Source: a virus
Direction: 5' to 3' (one strand)
Length of the DNA stretch: 46,919 nucleotides
IMG/VR virus record: IMGVR_UViG_3300036846_000438
Location: 1-46,919 of that record
Shown here: positions 39,346 through 46,919 of the stretch, in pieces
How positions within the stretch are numbered: position 1 is the stretch's first letter
Layout: each line of letters opens with the position of its first letter
Notes under the pieces: generated by a model
What the model was told of the DNA's origin: nothing
Database searches by the model: none
Seen by the model: only the letters and a program-made list of their open reading frames with translations
Program-made: the position numbers and the translations under genes

Positions 39346-42300
39346 TGGCTGATCTTAGTACTCTCTATCAGGGGGCGTTGTTGGGTCAATCCCTGTCGGG
39401 TCAGCTTGGAACTACCATTGCTGAGAGTACAGGCATCAACCAAGCGGTCAGAACTAACCTACTGGCTACGGCTGTGGCCACAGGCAAGATCAATCCCGCT
39501 TTCCTGTCGCCCCAAGACACAGCGTCTCTAAGTGAAGGCATCGGTACCCCCCCGCCAATTCAAAAGACAGGTGGCGGGGGCATCATGGGCATCCTCGGGG
39601 CCGTCGAGAAGCCGTTTGAGGCTGGGTTGAATACAGTCACAGACGCTGGAAAAATGTTGGCAGGGCTCCCACAGGGTCTCATGACTTTAGGTGGAGCTAC
39701 AGCTAGAACAGTCGCTGAGCTTACGGGCACGGCGAAGGGGGCGGGACCTGACCTGACTGATATTGCTAAGGCCACAGTACAGGGGACTGTCCACGACTTC
39801 ACTCACTTAGATCCGATGCACCCGTTGTTCCCTGCGCTAGACGTACTTAGCTTAGCTTCTCTGGGTGCTGGCTCAGTTGCCCGCGGTGGAGCAGCATTGT
39901 CTCGTATCGGTGAAGAGGGTAGTGCCCTTGCGAAGGTAGGCGAGGCGTTGACTAAGACTGTCCCCGCAGGCAGGGCAAGGGACATACAGCTAGTCCATCC
40001 TGAGATTGACTACACTACGCCCGGCCTAGAGGCCCCCGCCGTGCCTTTGCCGTCATACTCACAGGCTCCCCTCAGGGCGTTCTTGGAAAAGAACGTAGTA
40101 GATACAACCCTAGGATCGAAGATAGGTAGTATACCTGTACCCAGCGCCATACCGGGGGTAGCTGAGGACACTGCGCTTAGAGATCTTCGTAGTGCCTTCA
40201 ATCTCCGAAAAATCGTGAACGTCACTAGGGGCCGAGCTAGCGCCCAGGCAGTGAGCGGGGTTGTCAATGCCACTCAGGGCTTCAATAGGGCAATGGATGC
40301 TCTATTGAAGGAAGAGGGCGGTAGGACAGATATTGCCGCGATGAAGTTCAATGCTGCAGTACTGTCTAGAAAGCTCGCGGCTGATAATTTGACCCCCGCT
40401 GAGAGACTAGAGTTGCTGAGTACGTACCGTGAGCGGATGCCGATAGATCCAGAGAACTTCCAGGAGGGCATCGTTCGGGGTGCTGATGCAGACAAGATCA
40501 GGGCGCTCGAGAGGGACCTTACCAGTAGTAAGGAGTATAGGGAGTACTTCTCAGAACCCACTCCGGCTATGCAGAACCTCATGGATGAGTTGACCAATTC
40601 AACCATTGAGGGTCTCAAGGCGCTCAACATAGACCCCAACGAGGTATTGAACACGTCGCTGGGCCCTATTGCGTACCTACAGGGCAAGACTCCTGAGGAG
40701 GCATTGAGGGAGCAGCCCGCTCTAGTCCAGAATCAGACTAACTTCACGATCAAGGCCAATGACGTAGAGCAGGCGCTTTTGAAGTCGGGGGGTAGCCCTG
40801 TAGCAGAGGAAGCTACGCCGATGGCTCAATTTCTGCCCAGCTCGATTCCTCTAGCCGATAGACAAAAGCTAGTTCAGGATGCTATTGACTCGCTCAAAGA
40901 GGATATCGCCGCTAGGTATACCAGGAGGGACCTGAACAACAACGCTACCTCTACCGGATACCTGCAGGGCAACACTATTGCCCAGAAGGTGGCGGCTGGA
41001 CTGCACGACCGATTTGGGATAGACCCAGAAATCTCCTCTAGGTATGCTATTGGGGGCCTGCACAATTACTTCCCCTCCGCGTCAGCTCTGAGAATGAAGA
41101 TACGTCCAGGGGGTACTCGTATCTCTCGCGCGATGGACAGGCTGACAGGACGTGAACCTGCTAAGCCATACCTGTCTGAATACAAGCATGGTAACCCAGT
41201 CAAACTGCTGAGGACACAGGAGCTGGGCGTGGCCCCGTTCTCGGGCTTTATGCATCAGAACGACCTGACCCTCTTCAAAAGCGGCATAGAGCGAAGGGAC
41301 CCTGCGACCTTCGTCCGACATATGCAACAGGTTCAGAGGAGGCTTGCTCATGAGCTGATAGCCGAGCCAGTTCAAAGGCAGATGGCGATCAAGGATGCTG
41401 CGACAGGCGCGATCAAGGGTTACAGCAACGAGGACGAGTTGATCCAAGATATAGGTGTAGATGGTGCTCGTCGTTACATGCTAGTGCCTATACAGGCTAT
41501 GGGGGTACTGTTTCAAGCCCAAGGTCAGGCGGCTGTCGATGTAGCCAAGGTTCTCACGAGGTCTGAGGGTCACATCTCCCCCGAGGTAGATGCTGAGATA
41601 ACTAACATCGTGGACGAGTCGGCTCACGAAACAGTGAGGCAGCTGTCAAACACTGCCATAGCTACCCAAGGCAAATTAGCTGCTTGGCCTCGCCCGTACG
41701 CAGAGCAAGTGATAAAGCATGCTCAGCTACTGGACAACCCCAAGGTTGCGGGCAAGTTCTTTCGAGCGTTCACCGATCACTGGAGGACGGCGGTTCTTGC
41801 GCTCACACCTGGCTGGGTGCTACGCACCGTTATGGGTCACGGCTTAGTTCTAGTTATGGGGGGCGTGTGGAATCCCGCCCATTACATACACGCGATGAGG
41901 TACTTCGGCGACGGTTTCAAGGTCCCAGGTACTGACCTCAAAATTGCTCAGGGTCTAGACCGACCCACTGTACCGGGTATCGACCAGGGTTCCCCTCATA
42001 CAGACTTCAATGACCTAGATACTCATAACGTGGTCACGAGCAAGATCATCGGGGCTACCACGGGGACAGTGCATAGAATCGCTAACTTCCAGCGTAGAGC
42101 TGCGTTCATCGCCCTGCTGAACAAGGCAGTAAAGGCTAGATTCGATGAGCTAGACAGCGCGATGAAGATACCAGCCATACTGAGATCTAAAGATCTAGAC
42201 TACGTCATTGCTAACCACCCCGAGCTAGTTCACGATGCGCTGAATGAGCTAGACCGTATTTCTTACACCTTCGGTCAGATGTCCCCCTGGGAACGCAGAC

Positions 42301-43076
42301 TTGCCAAGCATGTGATGCCCTTCTACGGGTGGTACAAGTTCATCAACAAGTTCGCCTACAGCCTCCCTGTGACCTATCCAGGTAGATCCCTCGCTATGGC
42401 TCGGATAGGGCAAATAGGTTCGTCAGAACAAGACCAACTAGGCATGATACCCGGCTGGCTGCGTTCGTCGCTGATGTTCGACACCCACAATCTCGCTCAG
42501 CTTCACTACATAAGCATGTTGGGTCTCAACCCGCTCGGAGACGTAGCTAACCCCTCTGGGGGTATTGAGGGTATCGCAAGACTGGGCCAATTGAACCCCC
42601 TTATTCAAGCCACGTTGGAGGCGATGGGTACTAACCCGCTCACAGGCGGACCAGAGTCTATCGACCCCACGTCAGGCATCATCGAGGTCAATGGTCAGTA
42701 CTACAATGCGCTTACAGGCCAACCTGCTGGCGAGAACCTGGGTACGTCTAACTTGGGTGCTGACATAGAACGATTCTTCGGCGGGCTCGCGAGGGAGTTC
42801 CCACAGATTCGTCTAGGTGAGACTTGGTATACGCAAGGCCGCCCGTTGTATCCAGAGTCCCTACCGTTCATCTCAGAGAAGGTCATTCCACAAGCTGCAG
42901 GAGTACCGCTCAAGCCCTTCTCCCCTGTGGCCTTGGGATTGCAGTACCTTGGCGTAGGACCCAAGACGTACAATCTCTCGCATTGGCAGCAGACGCAGCA
43001 GGCTAACATCCTGCGGGCAAGAAGCACCTACCTCAACGCGATCGCTAAGCAGAAGGCTCAGGGCCTCATAAAGTAA
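39345..43076 (+). CDS. Very large internal virion protein candidate, 1243 aa
   Basis: Largest gene. N-terminal Gly/Ala hydrophobic stretches (LFPALDVLSLASLGAGSVARG) are followed by long helices. Near 985-1005 lies WERRLAKHVMPFYGWYKFIN, a hydrophobic segment often seen in giant phage internal proteins. No transglycosylase motif was found inside; that activity sits in the next gene. Function inferred only from size and position. Confidence 0.55.
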   Translation: MADLSTLYQGALLGQSLSGQLGTTIAESTGINQAVRTNLLATAVATGKINPAFLSPQDTASLSEGIGTPPPIQKTGGGGIMGILGAVEKPFEAGLNTVTDAGKMLAGLPQGLMTLGGATARTVAELTGTAKGAGPDLTDIAKATVQGTVHDFTHLDPMHPLFPALDVLSLASLGAGSVARGGAALSRIGEEGSALAKVGEALTKTVPAGRARDIQLVHPEIDYTTPGLEAPAVPLPSYSQAPLRAFLEKNVVDTTLGSKIGSIPVPSAIPGVAEDTALRDLRSAFNLRKIVNVTRGRASAQAVSGVVNATQGFNRAMDALLKEEGGRTDIAAMKFNAAVLSRKLAADNLTPAERLELLSTYRERMPIDPENFQEGIVRGADADKIRALERDLTSSKEYREYFSEPTPAMQNLMDELTNSTIEGLKALNIDPNEVLNTSLGPIAYLQGKTPEEALREQPALVQNQTNFTIKANDVEQALLKSGGSPVAEEATPMAQFLPSSIPLADRQKLVQDAIDSLKEDIAARYTRRDLNNNATSTGYLQGNTIAQKVAAGLHDRFGIDPEISSRYAIGGLHNYFPSASALRMKIRPGGTRISRAMDRLTGREPAKPYLSEYKHGNPVKLLRTQELGVAPFSGFMHQNDLTLFKSGIERRDPATFVRHMQQVQRRLAHELIAEPVQRQMAIKDAATGAIKGYSNEDELIQDIGVDGARRYMLVPIQAMGVLFQAQGQAAVDVAKVLTRSEGHISPEVDAEITNIVDESAHETVRQLSNTAIATQGKLAAWPRPYAEQVIKHAQLLDNPKVAGKFFRAFTDHWRTAVLALTPGWVLRTVMGHGLVLVMGGVWNPAHYIHAMRYFGDGFKVPGTDLKIAQGLDRPTVPGIDQGSPHTDFNDLDTHNVVTSKIIGATTGTVHRIANFQRRAAFIALLNKAVKARFDELDSAMKIPAILRSKDLDYVIANHPELVHDALNELDRISYTFGQMSPWERRLAKHVMPFYGWYKFINKFAYSLPVTYPGRSLAMARIGQIGSSEQDQLGMIPGWLRSSLMFDTHNLAQLHYISMLGLNPLGDVANPSGGIEGIARLGQLNPLIQATLEAMGTNPLTGGPESIDPTSGIIEVNGQYYNALTGQPAGENLGTSNLGADIERFFGGLAREFPQIRLGETWYTQGRPLYPESLPFISEKVIPQAAGVPLKPFSPVALGLQYLGVGPKTYNLSHWQQTQQANILRARSTYLNAIAKQKAQGLIK

Positions 43077-44269
43077 TGGCAACTGATCCCACCCTATTCG
43101 CTGCAGCAGTTTTGAAGGGCGTCGGGGCGCCAGTCACCCCCGGCAACATCGCTGGGTTCATTGGATGGTCACAGGCTGAGGGGCCTCTTGCGTCGAGCAA
43201 TTGGCAGCGCAACAACCCACTGAACACTACGGAGGGACAGGGGGCAGTGGGCGGTGCGTTCAATAGCTCAGGGGTGAGGACCTACCCCGACACTCAAACC
43301 GGTATCGCAGCAACTATCAAGACGCTGCTGAATGGGAACTACGGCGGTATTCTTAGCGCCTTCAAGTCTAACAATCCAAGTGGTCTCGGTGGCGCAATCG
43401 GGTCTAGTCCCTGGGGCACGTCAGGGCAACTAGCATCGCAGACTATTGCAGCAGCACTCAAACAGGGCTATAAGGTACCGTCTGGGACCCTAGGCGCTAC
43501 TCCCGCTGCTACGCCAGCGAAGGTGCCCACAGTCAGTGCTAACTTCACACCTATTCAGTCGTCAGCTCCTAACATCTTCAATACCCTCGCTGGACTAGAG
43601 CAGACCCGTCAAAACATACTCGCCAACGCTGGGGTGAAGCAATCGCCAGCTACTTCAGCCGTCGAGGCCGGTTGGACAGCGCTGGGCAACTTGTTCACCT
43701 CCCGTCAGTCTGAGATGACAGCTCAGCAACAGGCAGCTAACAGACTCAATCCCGCGAGCTCGCCCGCGACAGTGGGCCCTCAAGCTAAGGCTAGCAGTAA
43801 GGGGATCGTGAATCCCTTCCCCCACGGCTTCAAACCTAACCGGCTAGACGCTGGCTTTGACGGCACCTTTACCCACCAGATAGTAGCGCCGATCACAGGC
43901 ACTATTACCTACGCGTCGCCCAGCTTCTCGAACTGGGGTGGCTATCTCGTACTGAAGTCAGCGAACGGGGAGATCTCTAATCTTGGTACCGACTCACTGT
44001 ATTTCGCCGAGGGCTTGACTCCACTGGTGAAGATCGGGACCCGTGTGACTGCGGGACAGCCAATCGCTCAGGCCGCCTCGTCGCCATGGAATGGCATCAC
44101 TGGCAACATCGAGTGGGGGCTAGCACAGCCGGGCGTGATGGGACAGCCCACCGACCCCTACGCATACGTGGCGCCTAACAAGCCGGGGTCAGTCATAGCT
44201 CTTGCTAACTGGGCTAAGGGTCTCGGGGTACCAGGACCGACTCAAACATCCCACGCTGGGTATGCATGA
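43076..44269 (+). CDS. Virion-associated lysozyme-like protein with degenerate M23 domain, 397 aa
   Basis: N-terminal about 110 residues read like a glucosaminidase/lysozyme-type module (GFIGWSQAEGPLASSNWQRN followed by NPLNTT). The C-terminal part (about 240-370) has the LytM/M23 fold pattern (GFDGTFTHQIVAPITGTITY, GTRVTAGQPIAQ), but the zinc ligands are missing: NRLDAGFDG lacks the first His and GNIEWGL replaces the H-x-H. It is probably a cell-wall binding rather than cleaving domain. Coupled TAATG. Confidence 0.65.
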   Translation: MATDPTLFAAAVLKGVGAPVTPGNIAGFIGWSQAEGPLASSNWQRNNPLNTTEGQGAVGGAFNSSGVRTYPDTQTGIAATIKTLLNGNYGGILSAFKSNNPSGLGGAIGSSPWGTSGQLASQTIAAALKQGYKVPSGTLGATPAATPAKVPTVSANFTPIQSSAPNIFNTLAGLEQTRQNILANAGVKQSPATSAVEAGWTALGNLFTSRQSEMTAQQQAANRLNPASSPATVGPQAKASSKGIVNPFPHGFKPNRLDAGFDGTFTHQIVAPITGTITYASPSFSNWGGYLVLKSANGEISNLGTDSLYFAEGLTPLVKIGTRVTAGQPIAQAASSPWNGITGNIEWGLAQPGVMGQPTDPYAYVAPNKPGSVIALANWAKGLGVPGPTQTSHAGYA

Positions 44270-44442
44270 GAGCCCGCGTCTACCTCATAGTGGGCGCGGT
44301 GATGATGATGTCGGTCGGCATTATCGTGGTTGCCCTCAATCGAGACTTGTCCACAGACTTATTGGGAGGCGTTGCTATTCTTGGCGGGATAGCCGTGATA
44401 GTCAACGCAGTGCTAGATCTGACGGGGAATGGAAAGGACTAG
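44266..44442 (+). CDS. Holin candidate, 58 aa with two membrane spans
   Basis: MRARVYLIVGAVMMMSVGII continues as the first span, a short polar turn (LNRDLSTD) follows, then a second span (LLGGVAILGGIAVIVNAVL) and a polar end. Class II holin topology. ATG 44266 overlaps the previous stop (ATGA). It lies just before the amidase and carboxypeptidase genes, the expected lysis context. Confidence 0.7.
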   Translation: MRARVYLIVGAVMMMSVGIIVVALNRDLSTDLLGGVAILGGIAVIVNAVLDLTGNGKD

Positions 44443-44443
44443 A

Positions 44444-44611
44444 ATGGATGAAGAACGTAGTGATCCGCACCTCGGGCCACTCGACAACGACGATGACGCC
44501 CGCTACCTAGACCCAGTCGACCCTCGCCGTATAGAGATAGAGCGTCGGCGTGGTCGTTCATTCCGAGAGGAGGACTATGACTCTGAACAGGGTATGGATC
44601 CCCAGCCCTAA
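44444..44611 (+). CDS. Small acidic-basic protein, 55 aa
   Basis: MDEERSDPHLGPLDNDDDAR then RRIEIERRRGRSFREEDYD: strongly charged, probably disordered. Start ATG 44444 has GGAAAGGA 5 nt upstream. Overlaps the amidase start by 35 nt. Possible lysis accessory; not recognised. Confidence 0.5.
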   Translation: MDEERSDPHLGPLDNDDDARYLDPVDPRRIEIERRRGRSFREEDYDSEQGMDPQP

Positions 44612-45263
44612 CTACTCAAGTCGAGGGGGCGCTGACGTACGGCTGATAGTGATTCACACGGCGGAGGGTGCCCTCACGATCGAGAGTCTCGGGGGTTGGT
44701 TCGCTCAGCCCAACGCGCAGTGCTCCTCGCACGTAGGGGCTGACGACAAGGTCAACACTGTCGGCGAATACGTCCGACGGCCCGACAAGGCGTGGACACA
44801 GTCGAACTATAACCCTGTCGCTGTGTCGGTCGAGCTGTGTGGGTTCGCGTCGTGGAGCACAGCAGAGTGGGACCGGCACCCTAACATGCTCGACAACTGC
44901 GCCAAGTGGATCGCTGAGGAGTCGGGGTATTGGAACATACCGATCACTCATCTCTCTGACTCACAAGCGCAGGGCTCAGGGCGTGGTGTGTGCGATCACT
45001 ACTCGCTTGGACCGGGGGGTGGGGGGCACTGGGACGTAGGCAATGGCTTCCCGTGGGATAAGGTGCTTGAGATGGCACGCAACGGCACGTCAGCCCCTGC
45101 CCCTGTGTCCTCGGCTGTGTTAGCCTCAGGTACAGTAGCGCTGAACAAGGACGGGCGCATGGAGGAGTTCGTTGTGACTGACTCGGGCGAGGTCAAGCAC
45201 AGATACCAAGTAATGCCGGGCGGTGCTTGGATCGACGACTGGGTCTCACTTGGTAGGCCCTAG
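44577..45263 (+). CDS. N-acetylmuramoyl-L-alanine amidase (endolysin) with lectin-like blade
   Basis: 228 aa from ATG 44577 (AGGAGG 3 nt upstream). Amidase_2 domain: His27 in IVIHTAEG, the late CDHYSLGPGGGGHWDVG (His141, His151, Asp153) provide the zinc ligands. The C-terminal 45 residues (ALNKDGRMEEFVVTDSGEV...) form one lectin-like beta-propeller blade shared with the next protein. Degrades peptidoglycan at lysis. It has a CCCTGTGTCC site at 45101. Confidence 0.88.
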   Translation: MTLNRVWIPSPNYSSRGGADVRLIVIHTAEGALTIESLGGWFAQPNAQCSSHVGADDKVNTVGEYVRRPDKAWTQSNYNPVAVSVELCGFASWSTAEWDRHPNMLDNCAKWIAEESGYWNIPITHLSDSQAQGSGRGVCDHYSLGPGGGGHWDVGNGFPWDKVLEMARNGTSAPAPVSSAVLASGTVALNKDGRMEEFVVTDSGEVKHRYQVMPGGAWIDDWVSLGRP

Positions 45264-45874
45264 TGGCTGAGAACGGTAAGCTACCGGCATCTGAGCTGGC
45301 GCCGATCGAGCAGGGACAGCTAGCGGTCGACAACTACTGCGCCTCGTCGTGGAACGCGATGAACGTGGAAGCACGCGCCCTCGGGCAGGAGCTATACCCC
45401 ACGGGCTCGATGTCGTCCTACAGAACTTACGACCAGCAGGTCTATCTGTACGAGCAGTACCTCAACGGCACGGGTGCCCTAGCTGCTGTCCCCGGCACAA
45501 GCAATCACGGATGGGGCCTAGCGGTAGATGTTGCCACCCAGGACATGCGCGCGATGATAGATCACATCGGGCGCAAGTATGGCTGGGCGAAGGAGTGGTC
45601 AGACGCACCCAGCGAGTGGTGGCACCTGAAGTACAAGTCAGGCGTTTGGTCTGGTCCTGACCCCGGACCGTCGGGGCAACCTAAACCCCCACCTCAAGCC
45701 CTAATCATCAACTTCCCACCAGGAGGTCCCTTGGCTACACTAGGAGTAATGCAGAACAAGGACGGACGTCTCGAGGTTTTCGTTATCAAGGACGACGGCG
45801 AAGTCAAGCATATCTACCAGGAGTCCCCTAACGGCAAGTGGATCGACAAGTGGCTCTCGATGGGTAAGCCGTAA
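45263..45874 (+). CDS. VanY-type D-Ala-D-Ala carboxypeptidase with the same C-terminal blade
   Basis: 203 aa. VanY/M15 core: SSYRTYDQQ, SNHGWGLAVD with His82 and Asp89, and EWWHLKY with Glu118 and His121. The final 45 residues (MQNKDGRLEVFVIKDDGEV...) repeat the blade of the amidase. Start GTG overlaps the previous TAG (TAGTG). A second lysis enzyme or peptide cutter targeting D-Ala cross-links. Confidence 0.88.
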   Translation: MAENGKLPASELAPIEQGQLAVDNYCASSWNAMNVEARALGQELYPTGSMSSYRTYDQQVYLYEQYLNGTGALAAVPGTSNHGWGLAVDVATQDMRAMIDHIGRKYGWAKEWSDAPSEWWHLKYKSGVWSGPDPGPSGQPKPPPQALIINFPPGGPLATLGVMQNKDGRLEVFVIKDDGEVKHIYQESPNGKWIDKWLSMGKP

Positions 45875-45875
45875 A

Positions 45876-46172
45876 CTACTCTCTGACACGGGGCGGGAGC
45901 GATGTCAGTATTTGCTCCCGCTCTTCGTCAGTCAATTCGTCCATCGTAGTCAGGGGCCACACTTTCGCCCTGAGCAGTACGTTCTCTGCACCGTCCCTGT
46001 TCAAGTGGGGCAGACGACGCAAAACATCGTATACTCGCGTGCGTCCTAGCGATTCTGGGGGACGTTCTAGGAGCTCGCGAACACTGATTCGATGATCACT
46101 GAGGGCAGCGAACAACTCAGCGTTAGCAGCTCTTGTATCGCGCGCCTTATCTAGGCGCTTTTCTCTAGTCAT
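45876..46172 (-). CDS. mIHF-like DNA-binding protein, 98 aa
   Basis: The region ISVRELLERPPESLGRTRVY followed by DVLRRLPHLNRDGAENVLL resembles actinobacterial integration host factor (mIHF), with its conserved basic helix and H2TH-like repeat. ATG 46172 overlaps the VRR-NUC stop by 8 nt. It would bend or compact DNA in replication or packaging. Convergent with the carboxypeptidase gene with only one base between. Confidence 0.6.
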   Translation of the reverse strand: MTREKRLDKARDTRAANAELFAALSDHRISVRELLERPPESLGRTRVYDVLRRLPHLNRDGAENVLLRAKVWPLTTMDELTDEEREQILTSLPPRVRE

Positions 46173-46446
46173 GAAGTATCTCCCAGCATTCCCTGTAACT
46201 AGTAGCCACACCTGCCCTGCCCCCTGAGTTGCGGATCTTTTCTATGGTGGCTGCCTGGCGCTCTGTGAGGTTCTTTTCCTTGCCCGGCATCTTCATCTCT
46301 ATCCCGAAGAACTCGCCCTGTAGGCAGCCGATGATGTCTGGTAAACCGCTCCTTTGAAACGGACTTCCGTGCATTTTGACTGCAAAGCACCCAGGTAGCT
46401 TATTCAGCCGCTTGACACAGTCTCGGGTTAGTTCAGCCTCATTCAT
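46165..46446 (-). CDS. VRR-NUC domain nuclease, complete copy
   Basis: 93 aa. VRR-NUC signature: acidic Glu3/Glu5 region, GLPDIIG at 34-40 (Asp37), IEMKMPGK with the E-x-K pair at 50-52, and QAATIEKIRNSGGRA. Start ATG 46446 overlaps the HNH stop. These nucleases act on branched DNA or as PD-(D/E)XK endonucleases. A truncated alternative allele lies at 1-205. Confidence 0.82.
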   Translation of the reverse strand: MNEAELTRDCVKRLNKLPGCFAVKMHGSPFQRSGLPDIIGCLQGEFFGIEMKMPGKEKNLTERQAATIEKIRNSGGRAGVATSYRECWEILHD

Positions 46447-46777
46447 CCGAGCAGGTGCATCTTCCTAATATACGTTTGGCAAAGTTGCAGTTGTGGCAAA
46501 GGATCTGATAATCATTTGAGAACTCTGAGGCAATTATGTCTCTGAGGAAACCCGTAGACCCAAATTGCTCTCTATGAGCTCTTCCCCCACCATTCACGTG
46601 ATCTATCGTCAAATGGTGTTGGTAGTCGGTGCCGCAACACGCACACCGACTGCCATAGGCTTCTAGGATAACTTGTCGGAACTTCTCCCTTGTTCTTTTG
46701 CTTCTAGTCTGCTTCTTGCGTTTGAAACTCGGCGCCCTCCTACGAGCCTTACGAGCTTCCGGATCCTTATAGGGCAC
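46439..46777 (-). CDS. HNH homing endonuclease, 112 aa, present in only one allele
   Basis: Basic N-terminus, zinc cysteines 45 and 48 (CACC), TIDHVNGGG with Asp59-His60, and LCHNCN at 93-98 completing the HNH/zinc motif. Start GTG 46777 shares a base with the stop of the ssDNA-binding gene (TAGTG) and its stop overlaps the VRR-NUC ATG. The gene is absent from the matching locus at 1-344, where the same neighbours are joined by a TTGA. Confidence 0.85.
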   Translation of the reverse strand: MPYKDPEARKARRRAPSFKRKKQTRSKRTREKFRQVILEAYGSRCACCGTDYQHHLTIDHVNGGGRAHREQFGSTGFLRDIIASEFSNDYQILCHNCNFAKRILGRCTCSDE

Positions 46778-46919
46778 TAAATCTCGTCGAGATCCAAATC
46801 TTCAATCTCTTCCTCGTCCTCTACCGCCGCCTTAGAGCTCTTCTTGGACCGCTTGCGGGGCGCAGGCTCTTCTTCCTCTTCCTCCTCATCTTCTTCGTCC
46901 TCTTCCTCGTCGAGGACCT
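46777..46919 (-). CDS. C-terminal end of the DUF669 ssDNA-binding gene (second copy, cut by window edge)
   Basis: The last 47 codons of the gene at 202-726, ending with LDLDEI and a TAG stop at 46779-46777. Bases 46793-46919 equal 218-344 exactly (127 bp). This is contig-end overlap rather than an extra gene. Confidence 0.85.
   Translation of the reverse strand, partial: VLDEEEDEEDEEEEEEEPAPRKRSKKSSKAAVEDEEEIEDLDLDEI

Larger units (their letters stand above)
947..45110. repeat. Dispersed polar 10-mer GGACACAGGG, 19 exact copies
   Basis: Reading GGACACAGGG on the plus strand (first base): 947, 5060, 6531, 10807, 11900, 12388, 12913, 13530, 15259, 36437. Reading CCCTGTGTCC on the plus strand: 17539, 21964, 22676, 24275, 29059, 33317, 36287, 37744, 45101. 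Random expectation for one 10-mer on both strands of this length is about 0.09. The base before the G is A or T in 17 of 19. Near-copies (9 of 10) occur at 15296 and 41212. Confidence 0.9.

Noticed and set aside
39345-43076. Tape measure protein of a siphovirus
   Set aside because: There are no tail tube, tail assembly chaperone or baseplate genes nearby, and the adaptor, nozzle and internal protein set fits a podovirus.
1-46919. Physical terminal repeats of linear virion DNA
   Set aside because: The end match is broken by an allelic insertion and the last identical stretch is exactly 127 bp, a typical assembler k-mer; circular overlap plus strain variation is simpler.

Overview
The window is the genome of a tailed bacteriophage, essentially complete and circularly closed by overlapping ends. 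The virion module has a large portal (about 694 aa), a scaffold-like protein, an HK97-type major capsid candidate, a gp11/gp4-like tail adaptor, a nozzle-like protein and three very long Ala/Gln-rich internal virion candidates. There is no tape measure, tail tube, sheath or baseplate, so the morphology is most likely podoviral. An actinobacterial host is suggested by an mIHF-like DNA-binding protein, frequent GTG/TTG starts, two apparently leaderless GTG genes, a VanY/amidase lysis pair and a family-4-like uracil-DNA glycosylase domain. No integrase, repressor, RNA polymerase or tRNA was recognised, so a lytic life style is likely but not proven.

Layout. (1) 1-12.8 kb, minus strand: recombination and replication genes (ssDNA-binding protein, Sak4-like ATPase, Fe-S PD-(D/E)XK nuclease, UDG-DNA polymerase I fusion, SNF2-type helicase) and nucleotide metabolism genes (dCMP deaminase, two thymidylate-synthase-superfamily enzymes, a P-loop dNMP kinase, a MazG-like pyrophosphohydrolase). 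A LAGLIDADG endonuclease overlaps the second synthase gene. (2) 12.99-14.82 kb, plus strand: a two-gene replication operon (PrimPol-type primase and RecA-fold helicase). (3) 14.99-20.16 kb, minus strand: mostly small accessory genes driven by a recognisable family of sigma70-type promoters. An iteron-rich non-coding segment with origin-like features lies at 15.83-15.97 kb. (4) 20.34-20.78 kb, plus strand: a probable small terminase subunit. (5) 20.93-21.75 kb, minus strand: a three-gene cassette with its own promoter and palindromes, resembling a moron. (6) 22.0-45.87 kb, plus strand: nozzle and fibre genes first, then large terminase, portal, scaffold, capsid, adaptor, internal virion proteins, virion lysozyme, holin, amidase and carboxypeptidase. 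(7) 45.88-46.9 kb, minus strand: mIHF-like protein, VRR-NUC nuclease, HNH endonuclease and the start of the repeated end.

What stands out. A non-palindromic 10-mer, GGACACAGGG, occurs 19 times (about 0.09 expected by chance). Its orientation switches near 16 kb and again at the contig junction. The two contig ends carry two alleles of the same locus, one with and one without an HNH endonuclease gene, with sequence divergence confined to the insertion flanks. Both synthase-like enzymes carry Asp where dUMP-specific thymidylate synthases have Asn, which points to dCMP as substrate and possibly to modified cytosine in phage DNA.

All assignments come from reading the sequence and recalling family motifs; no database search was run.
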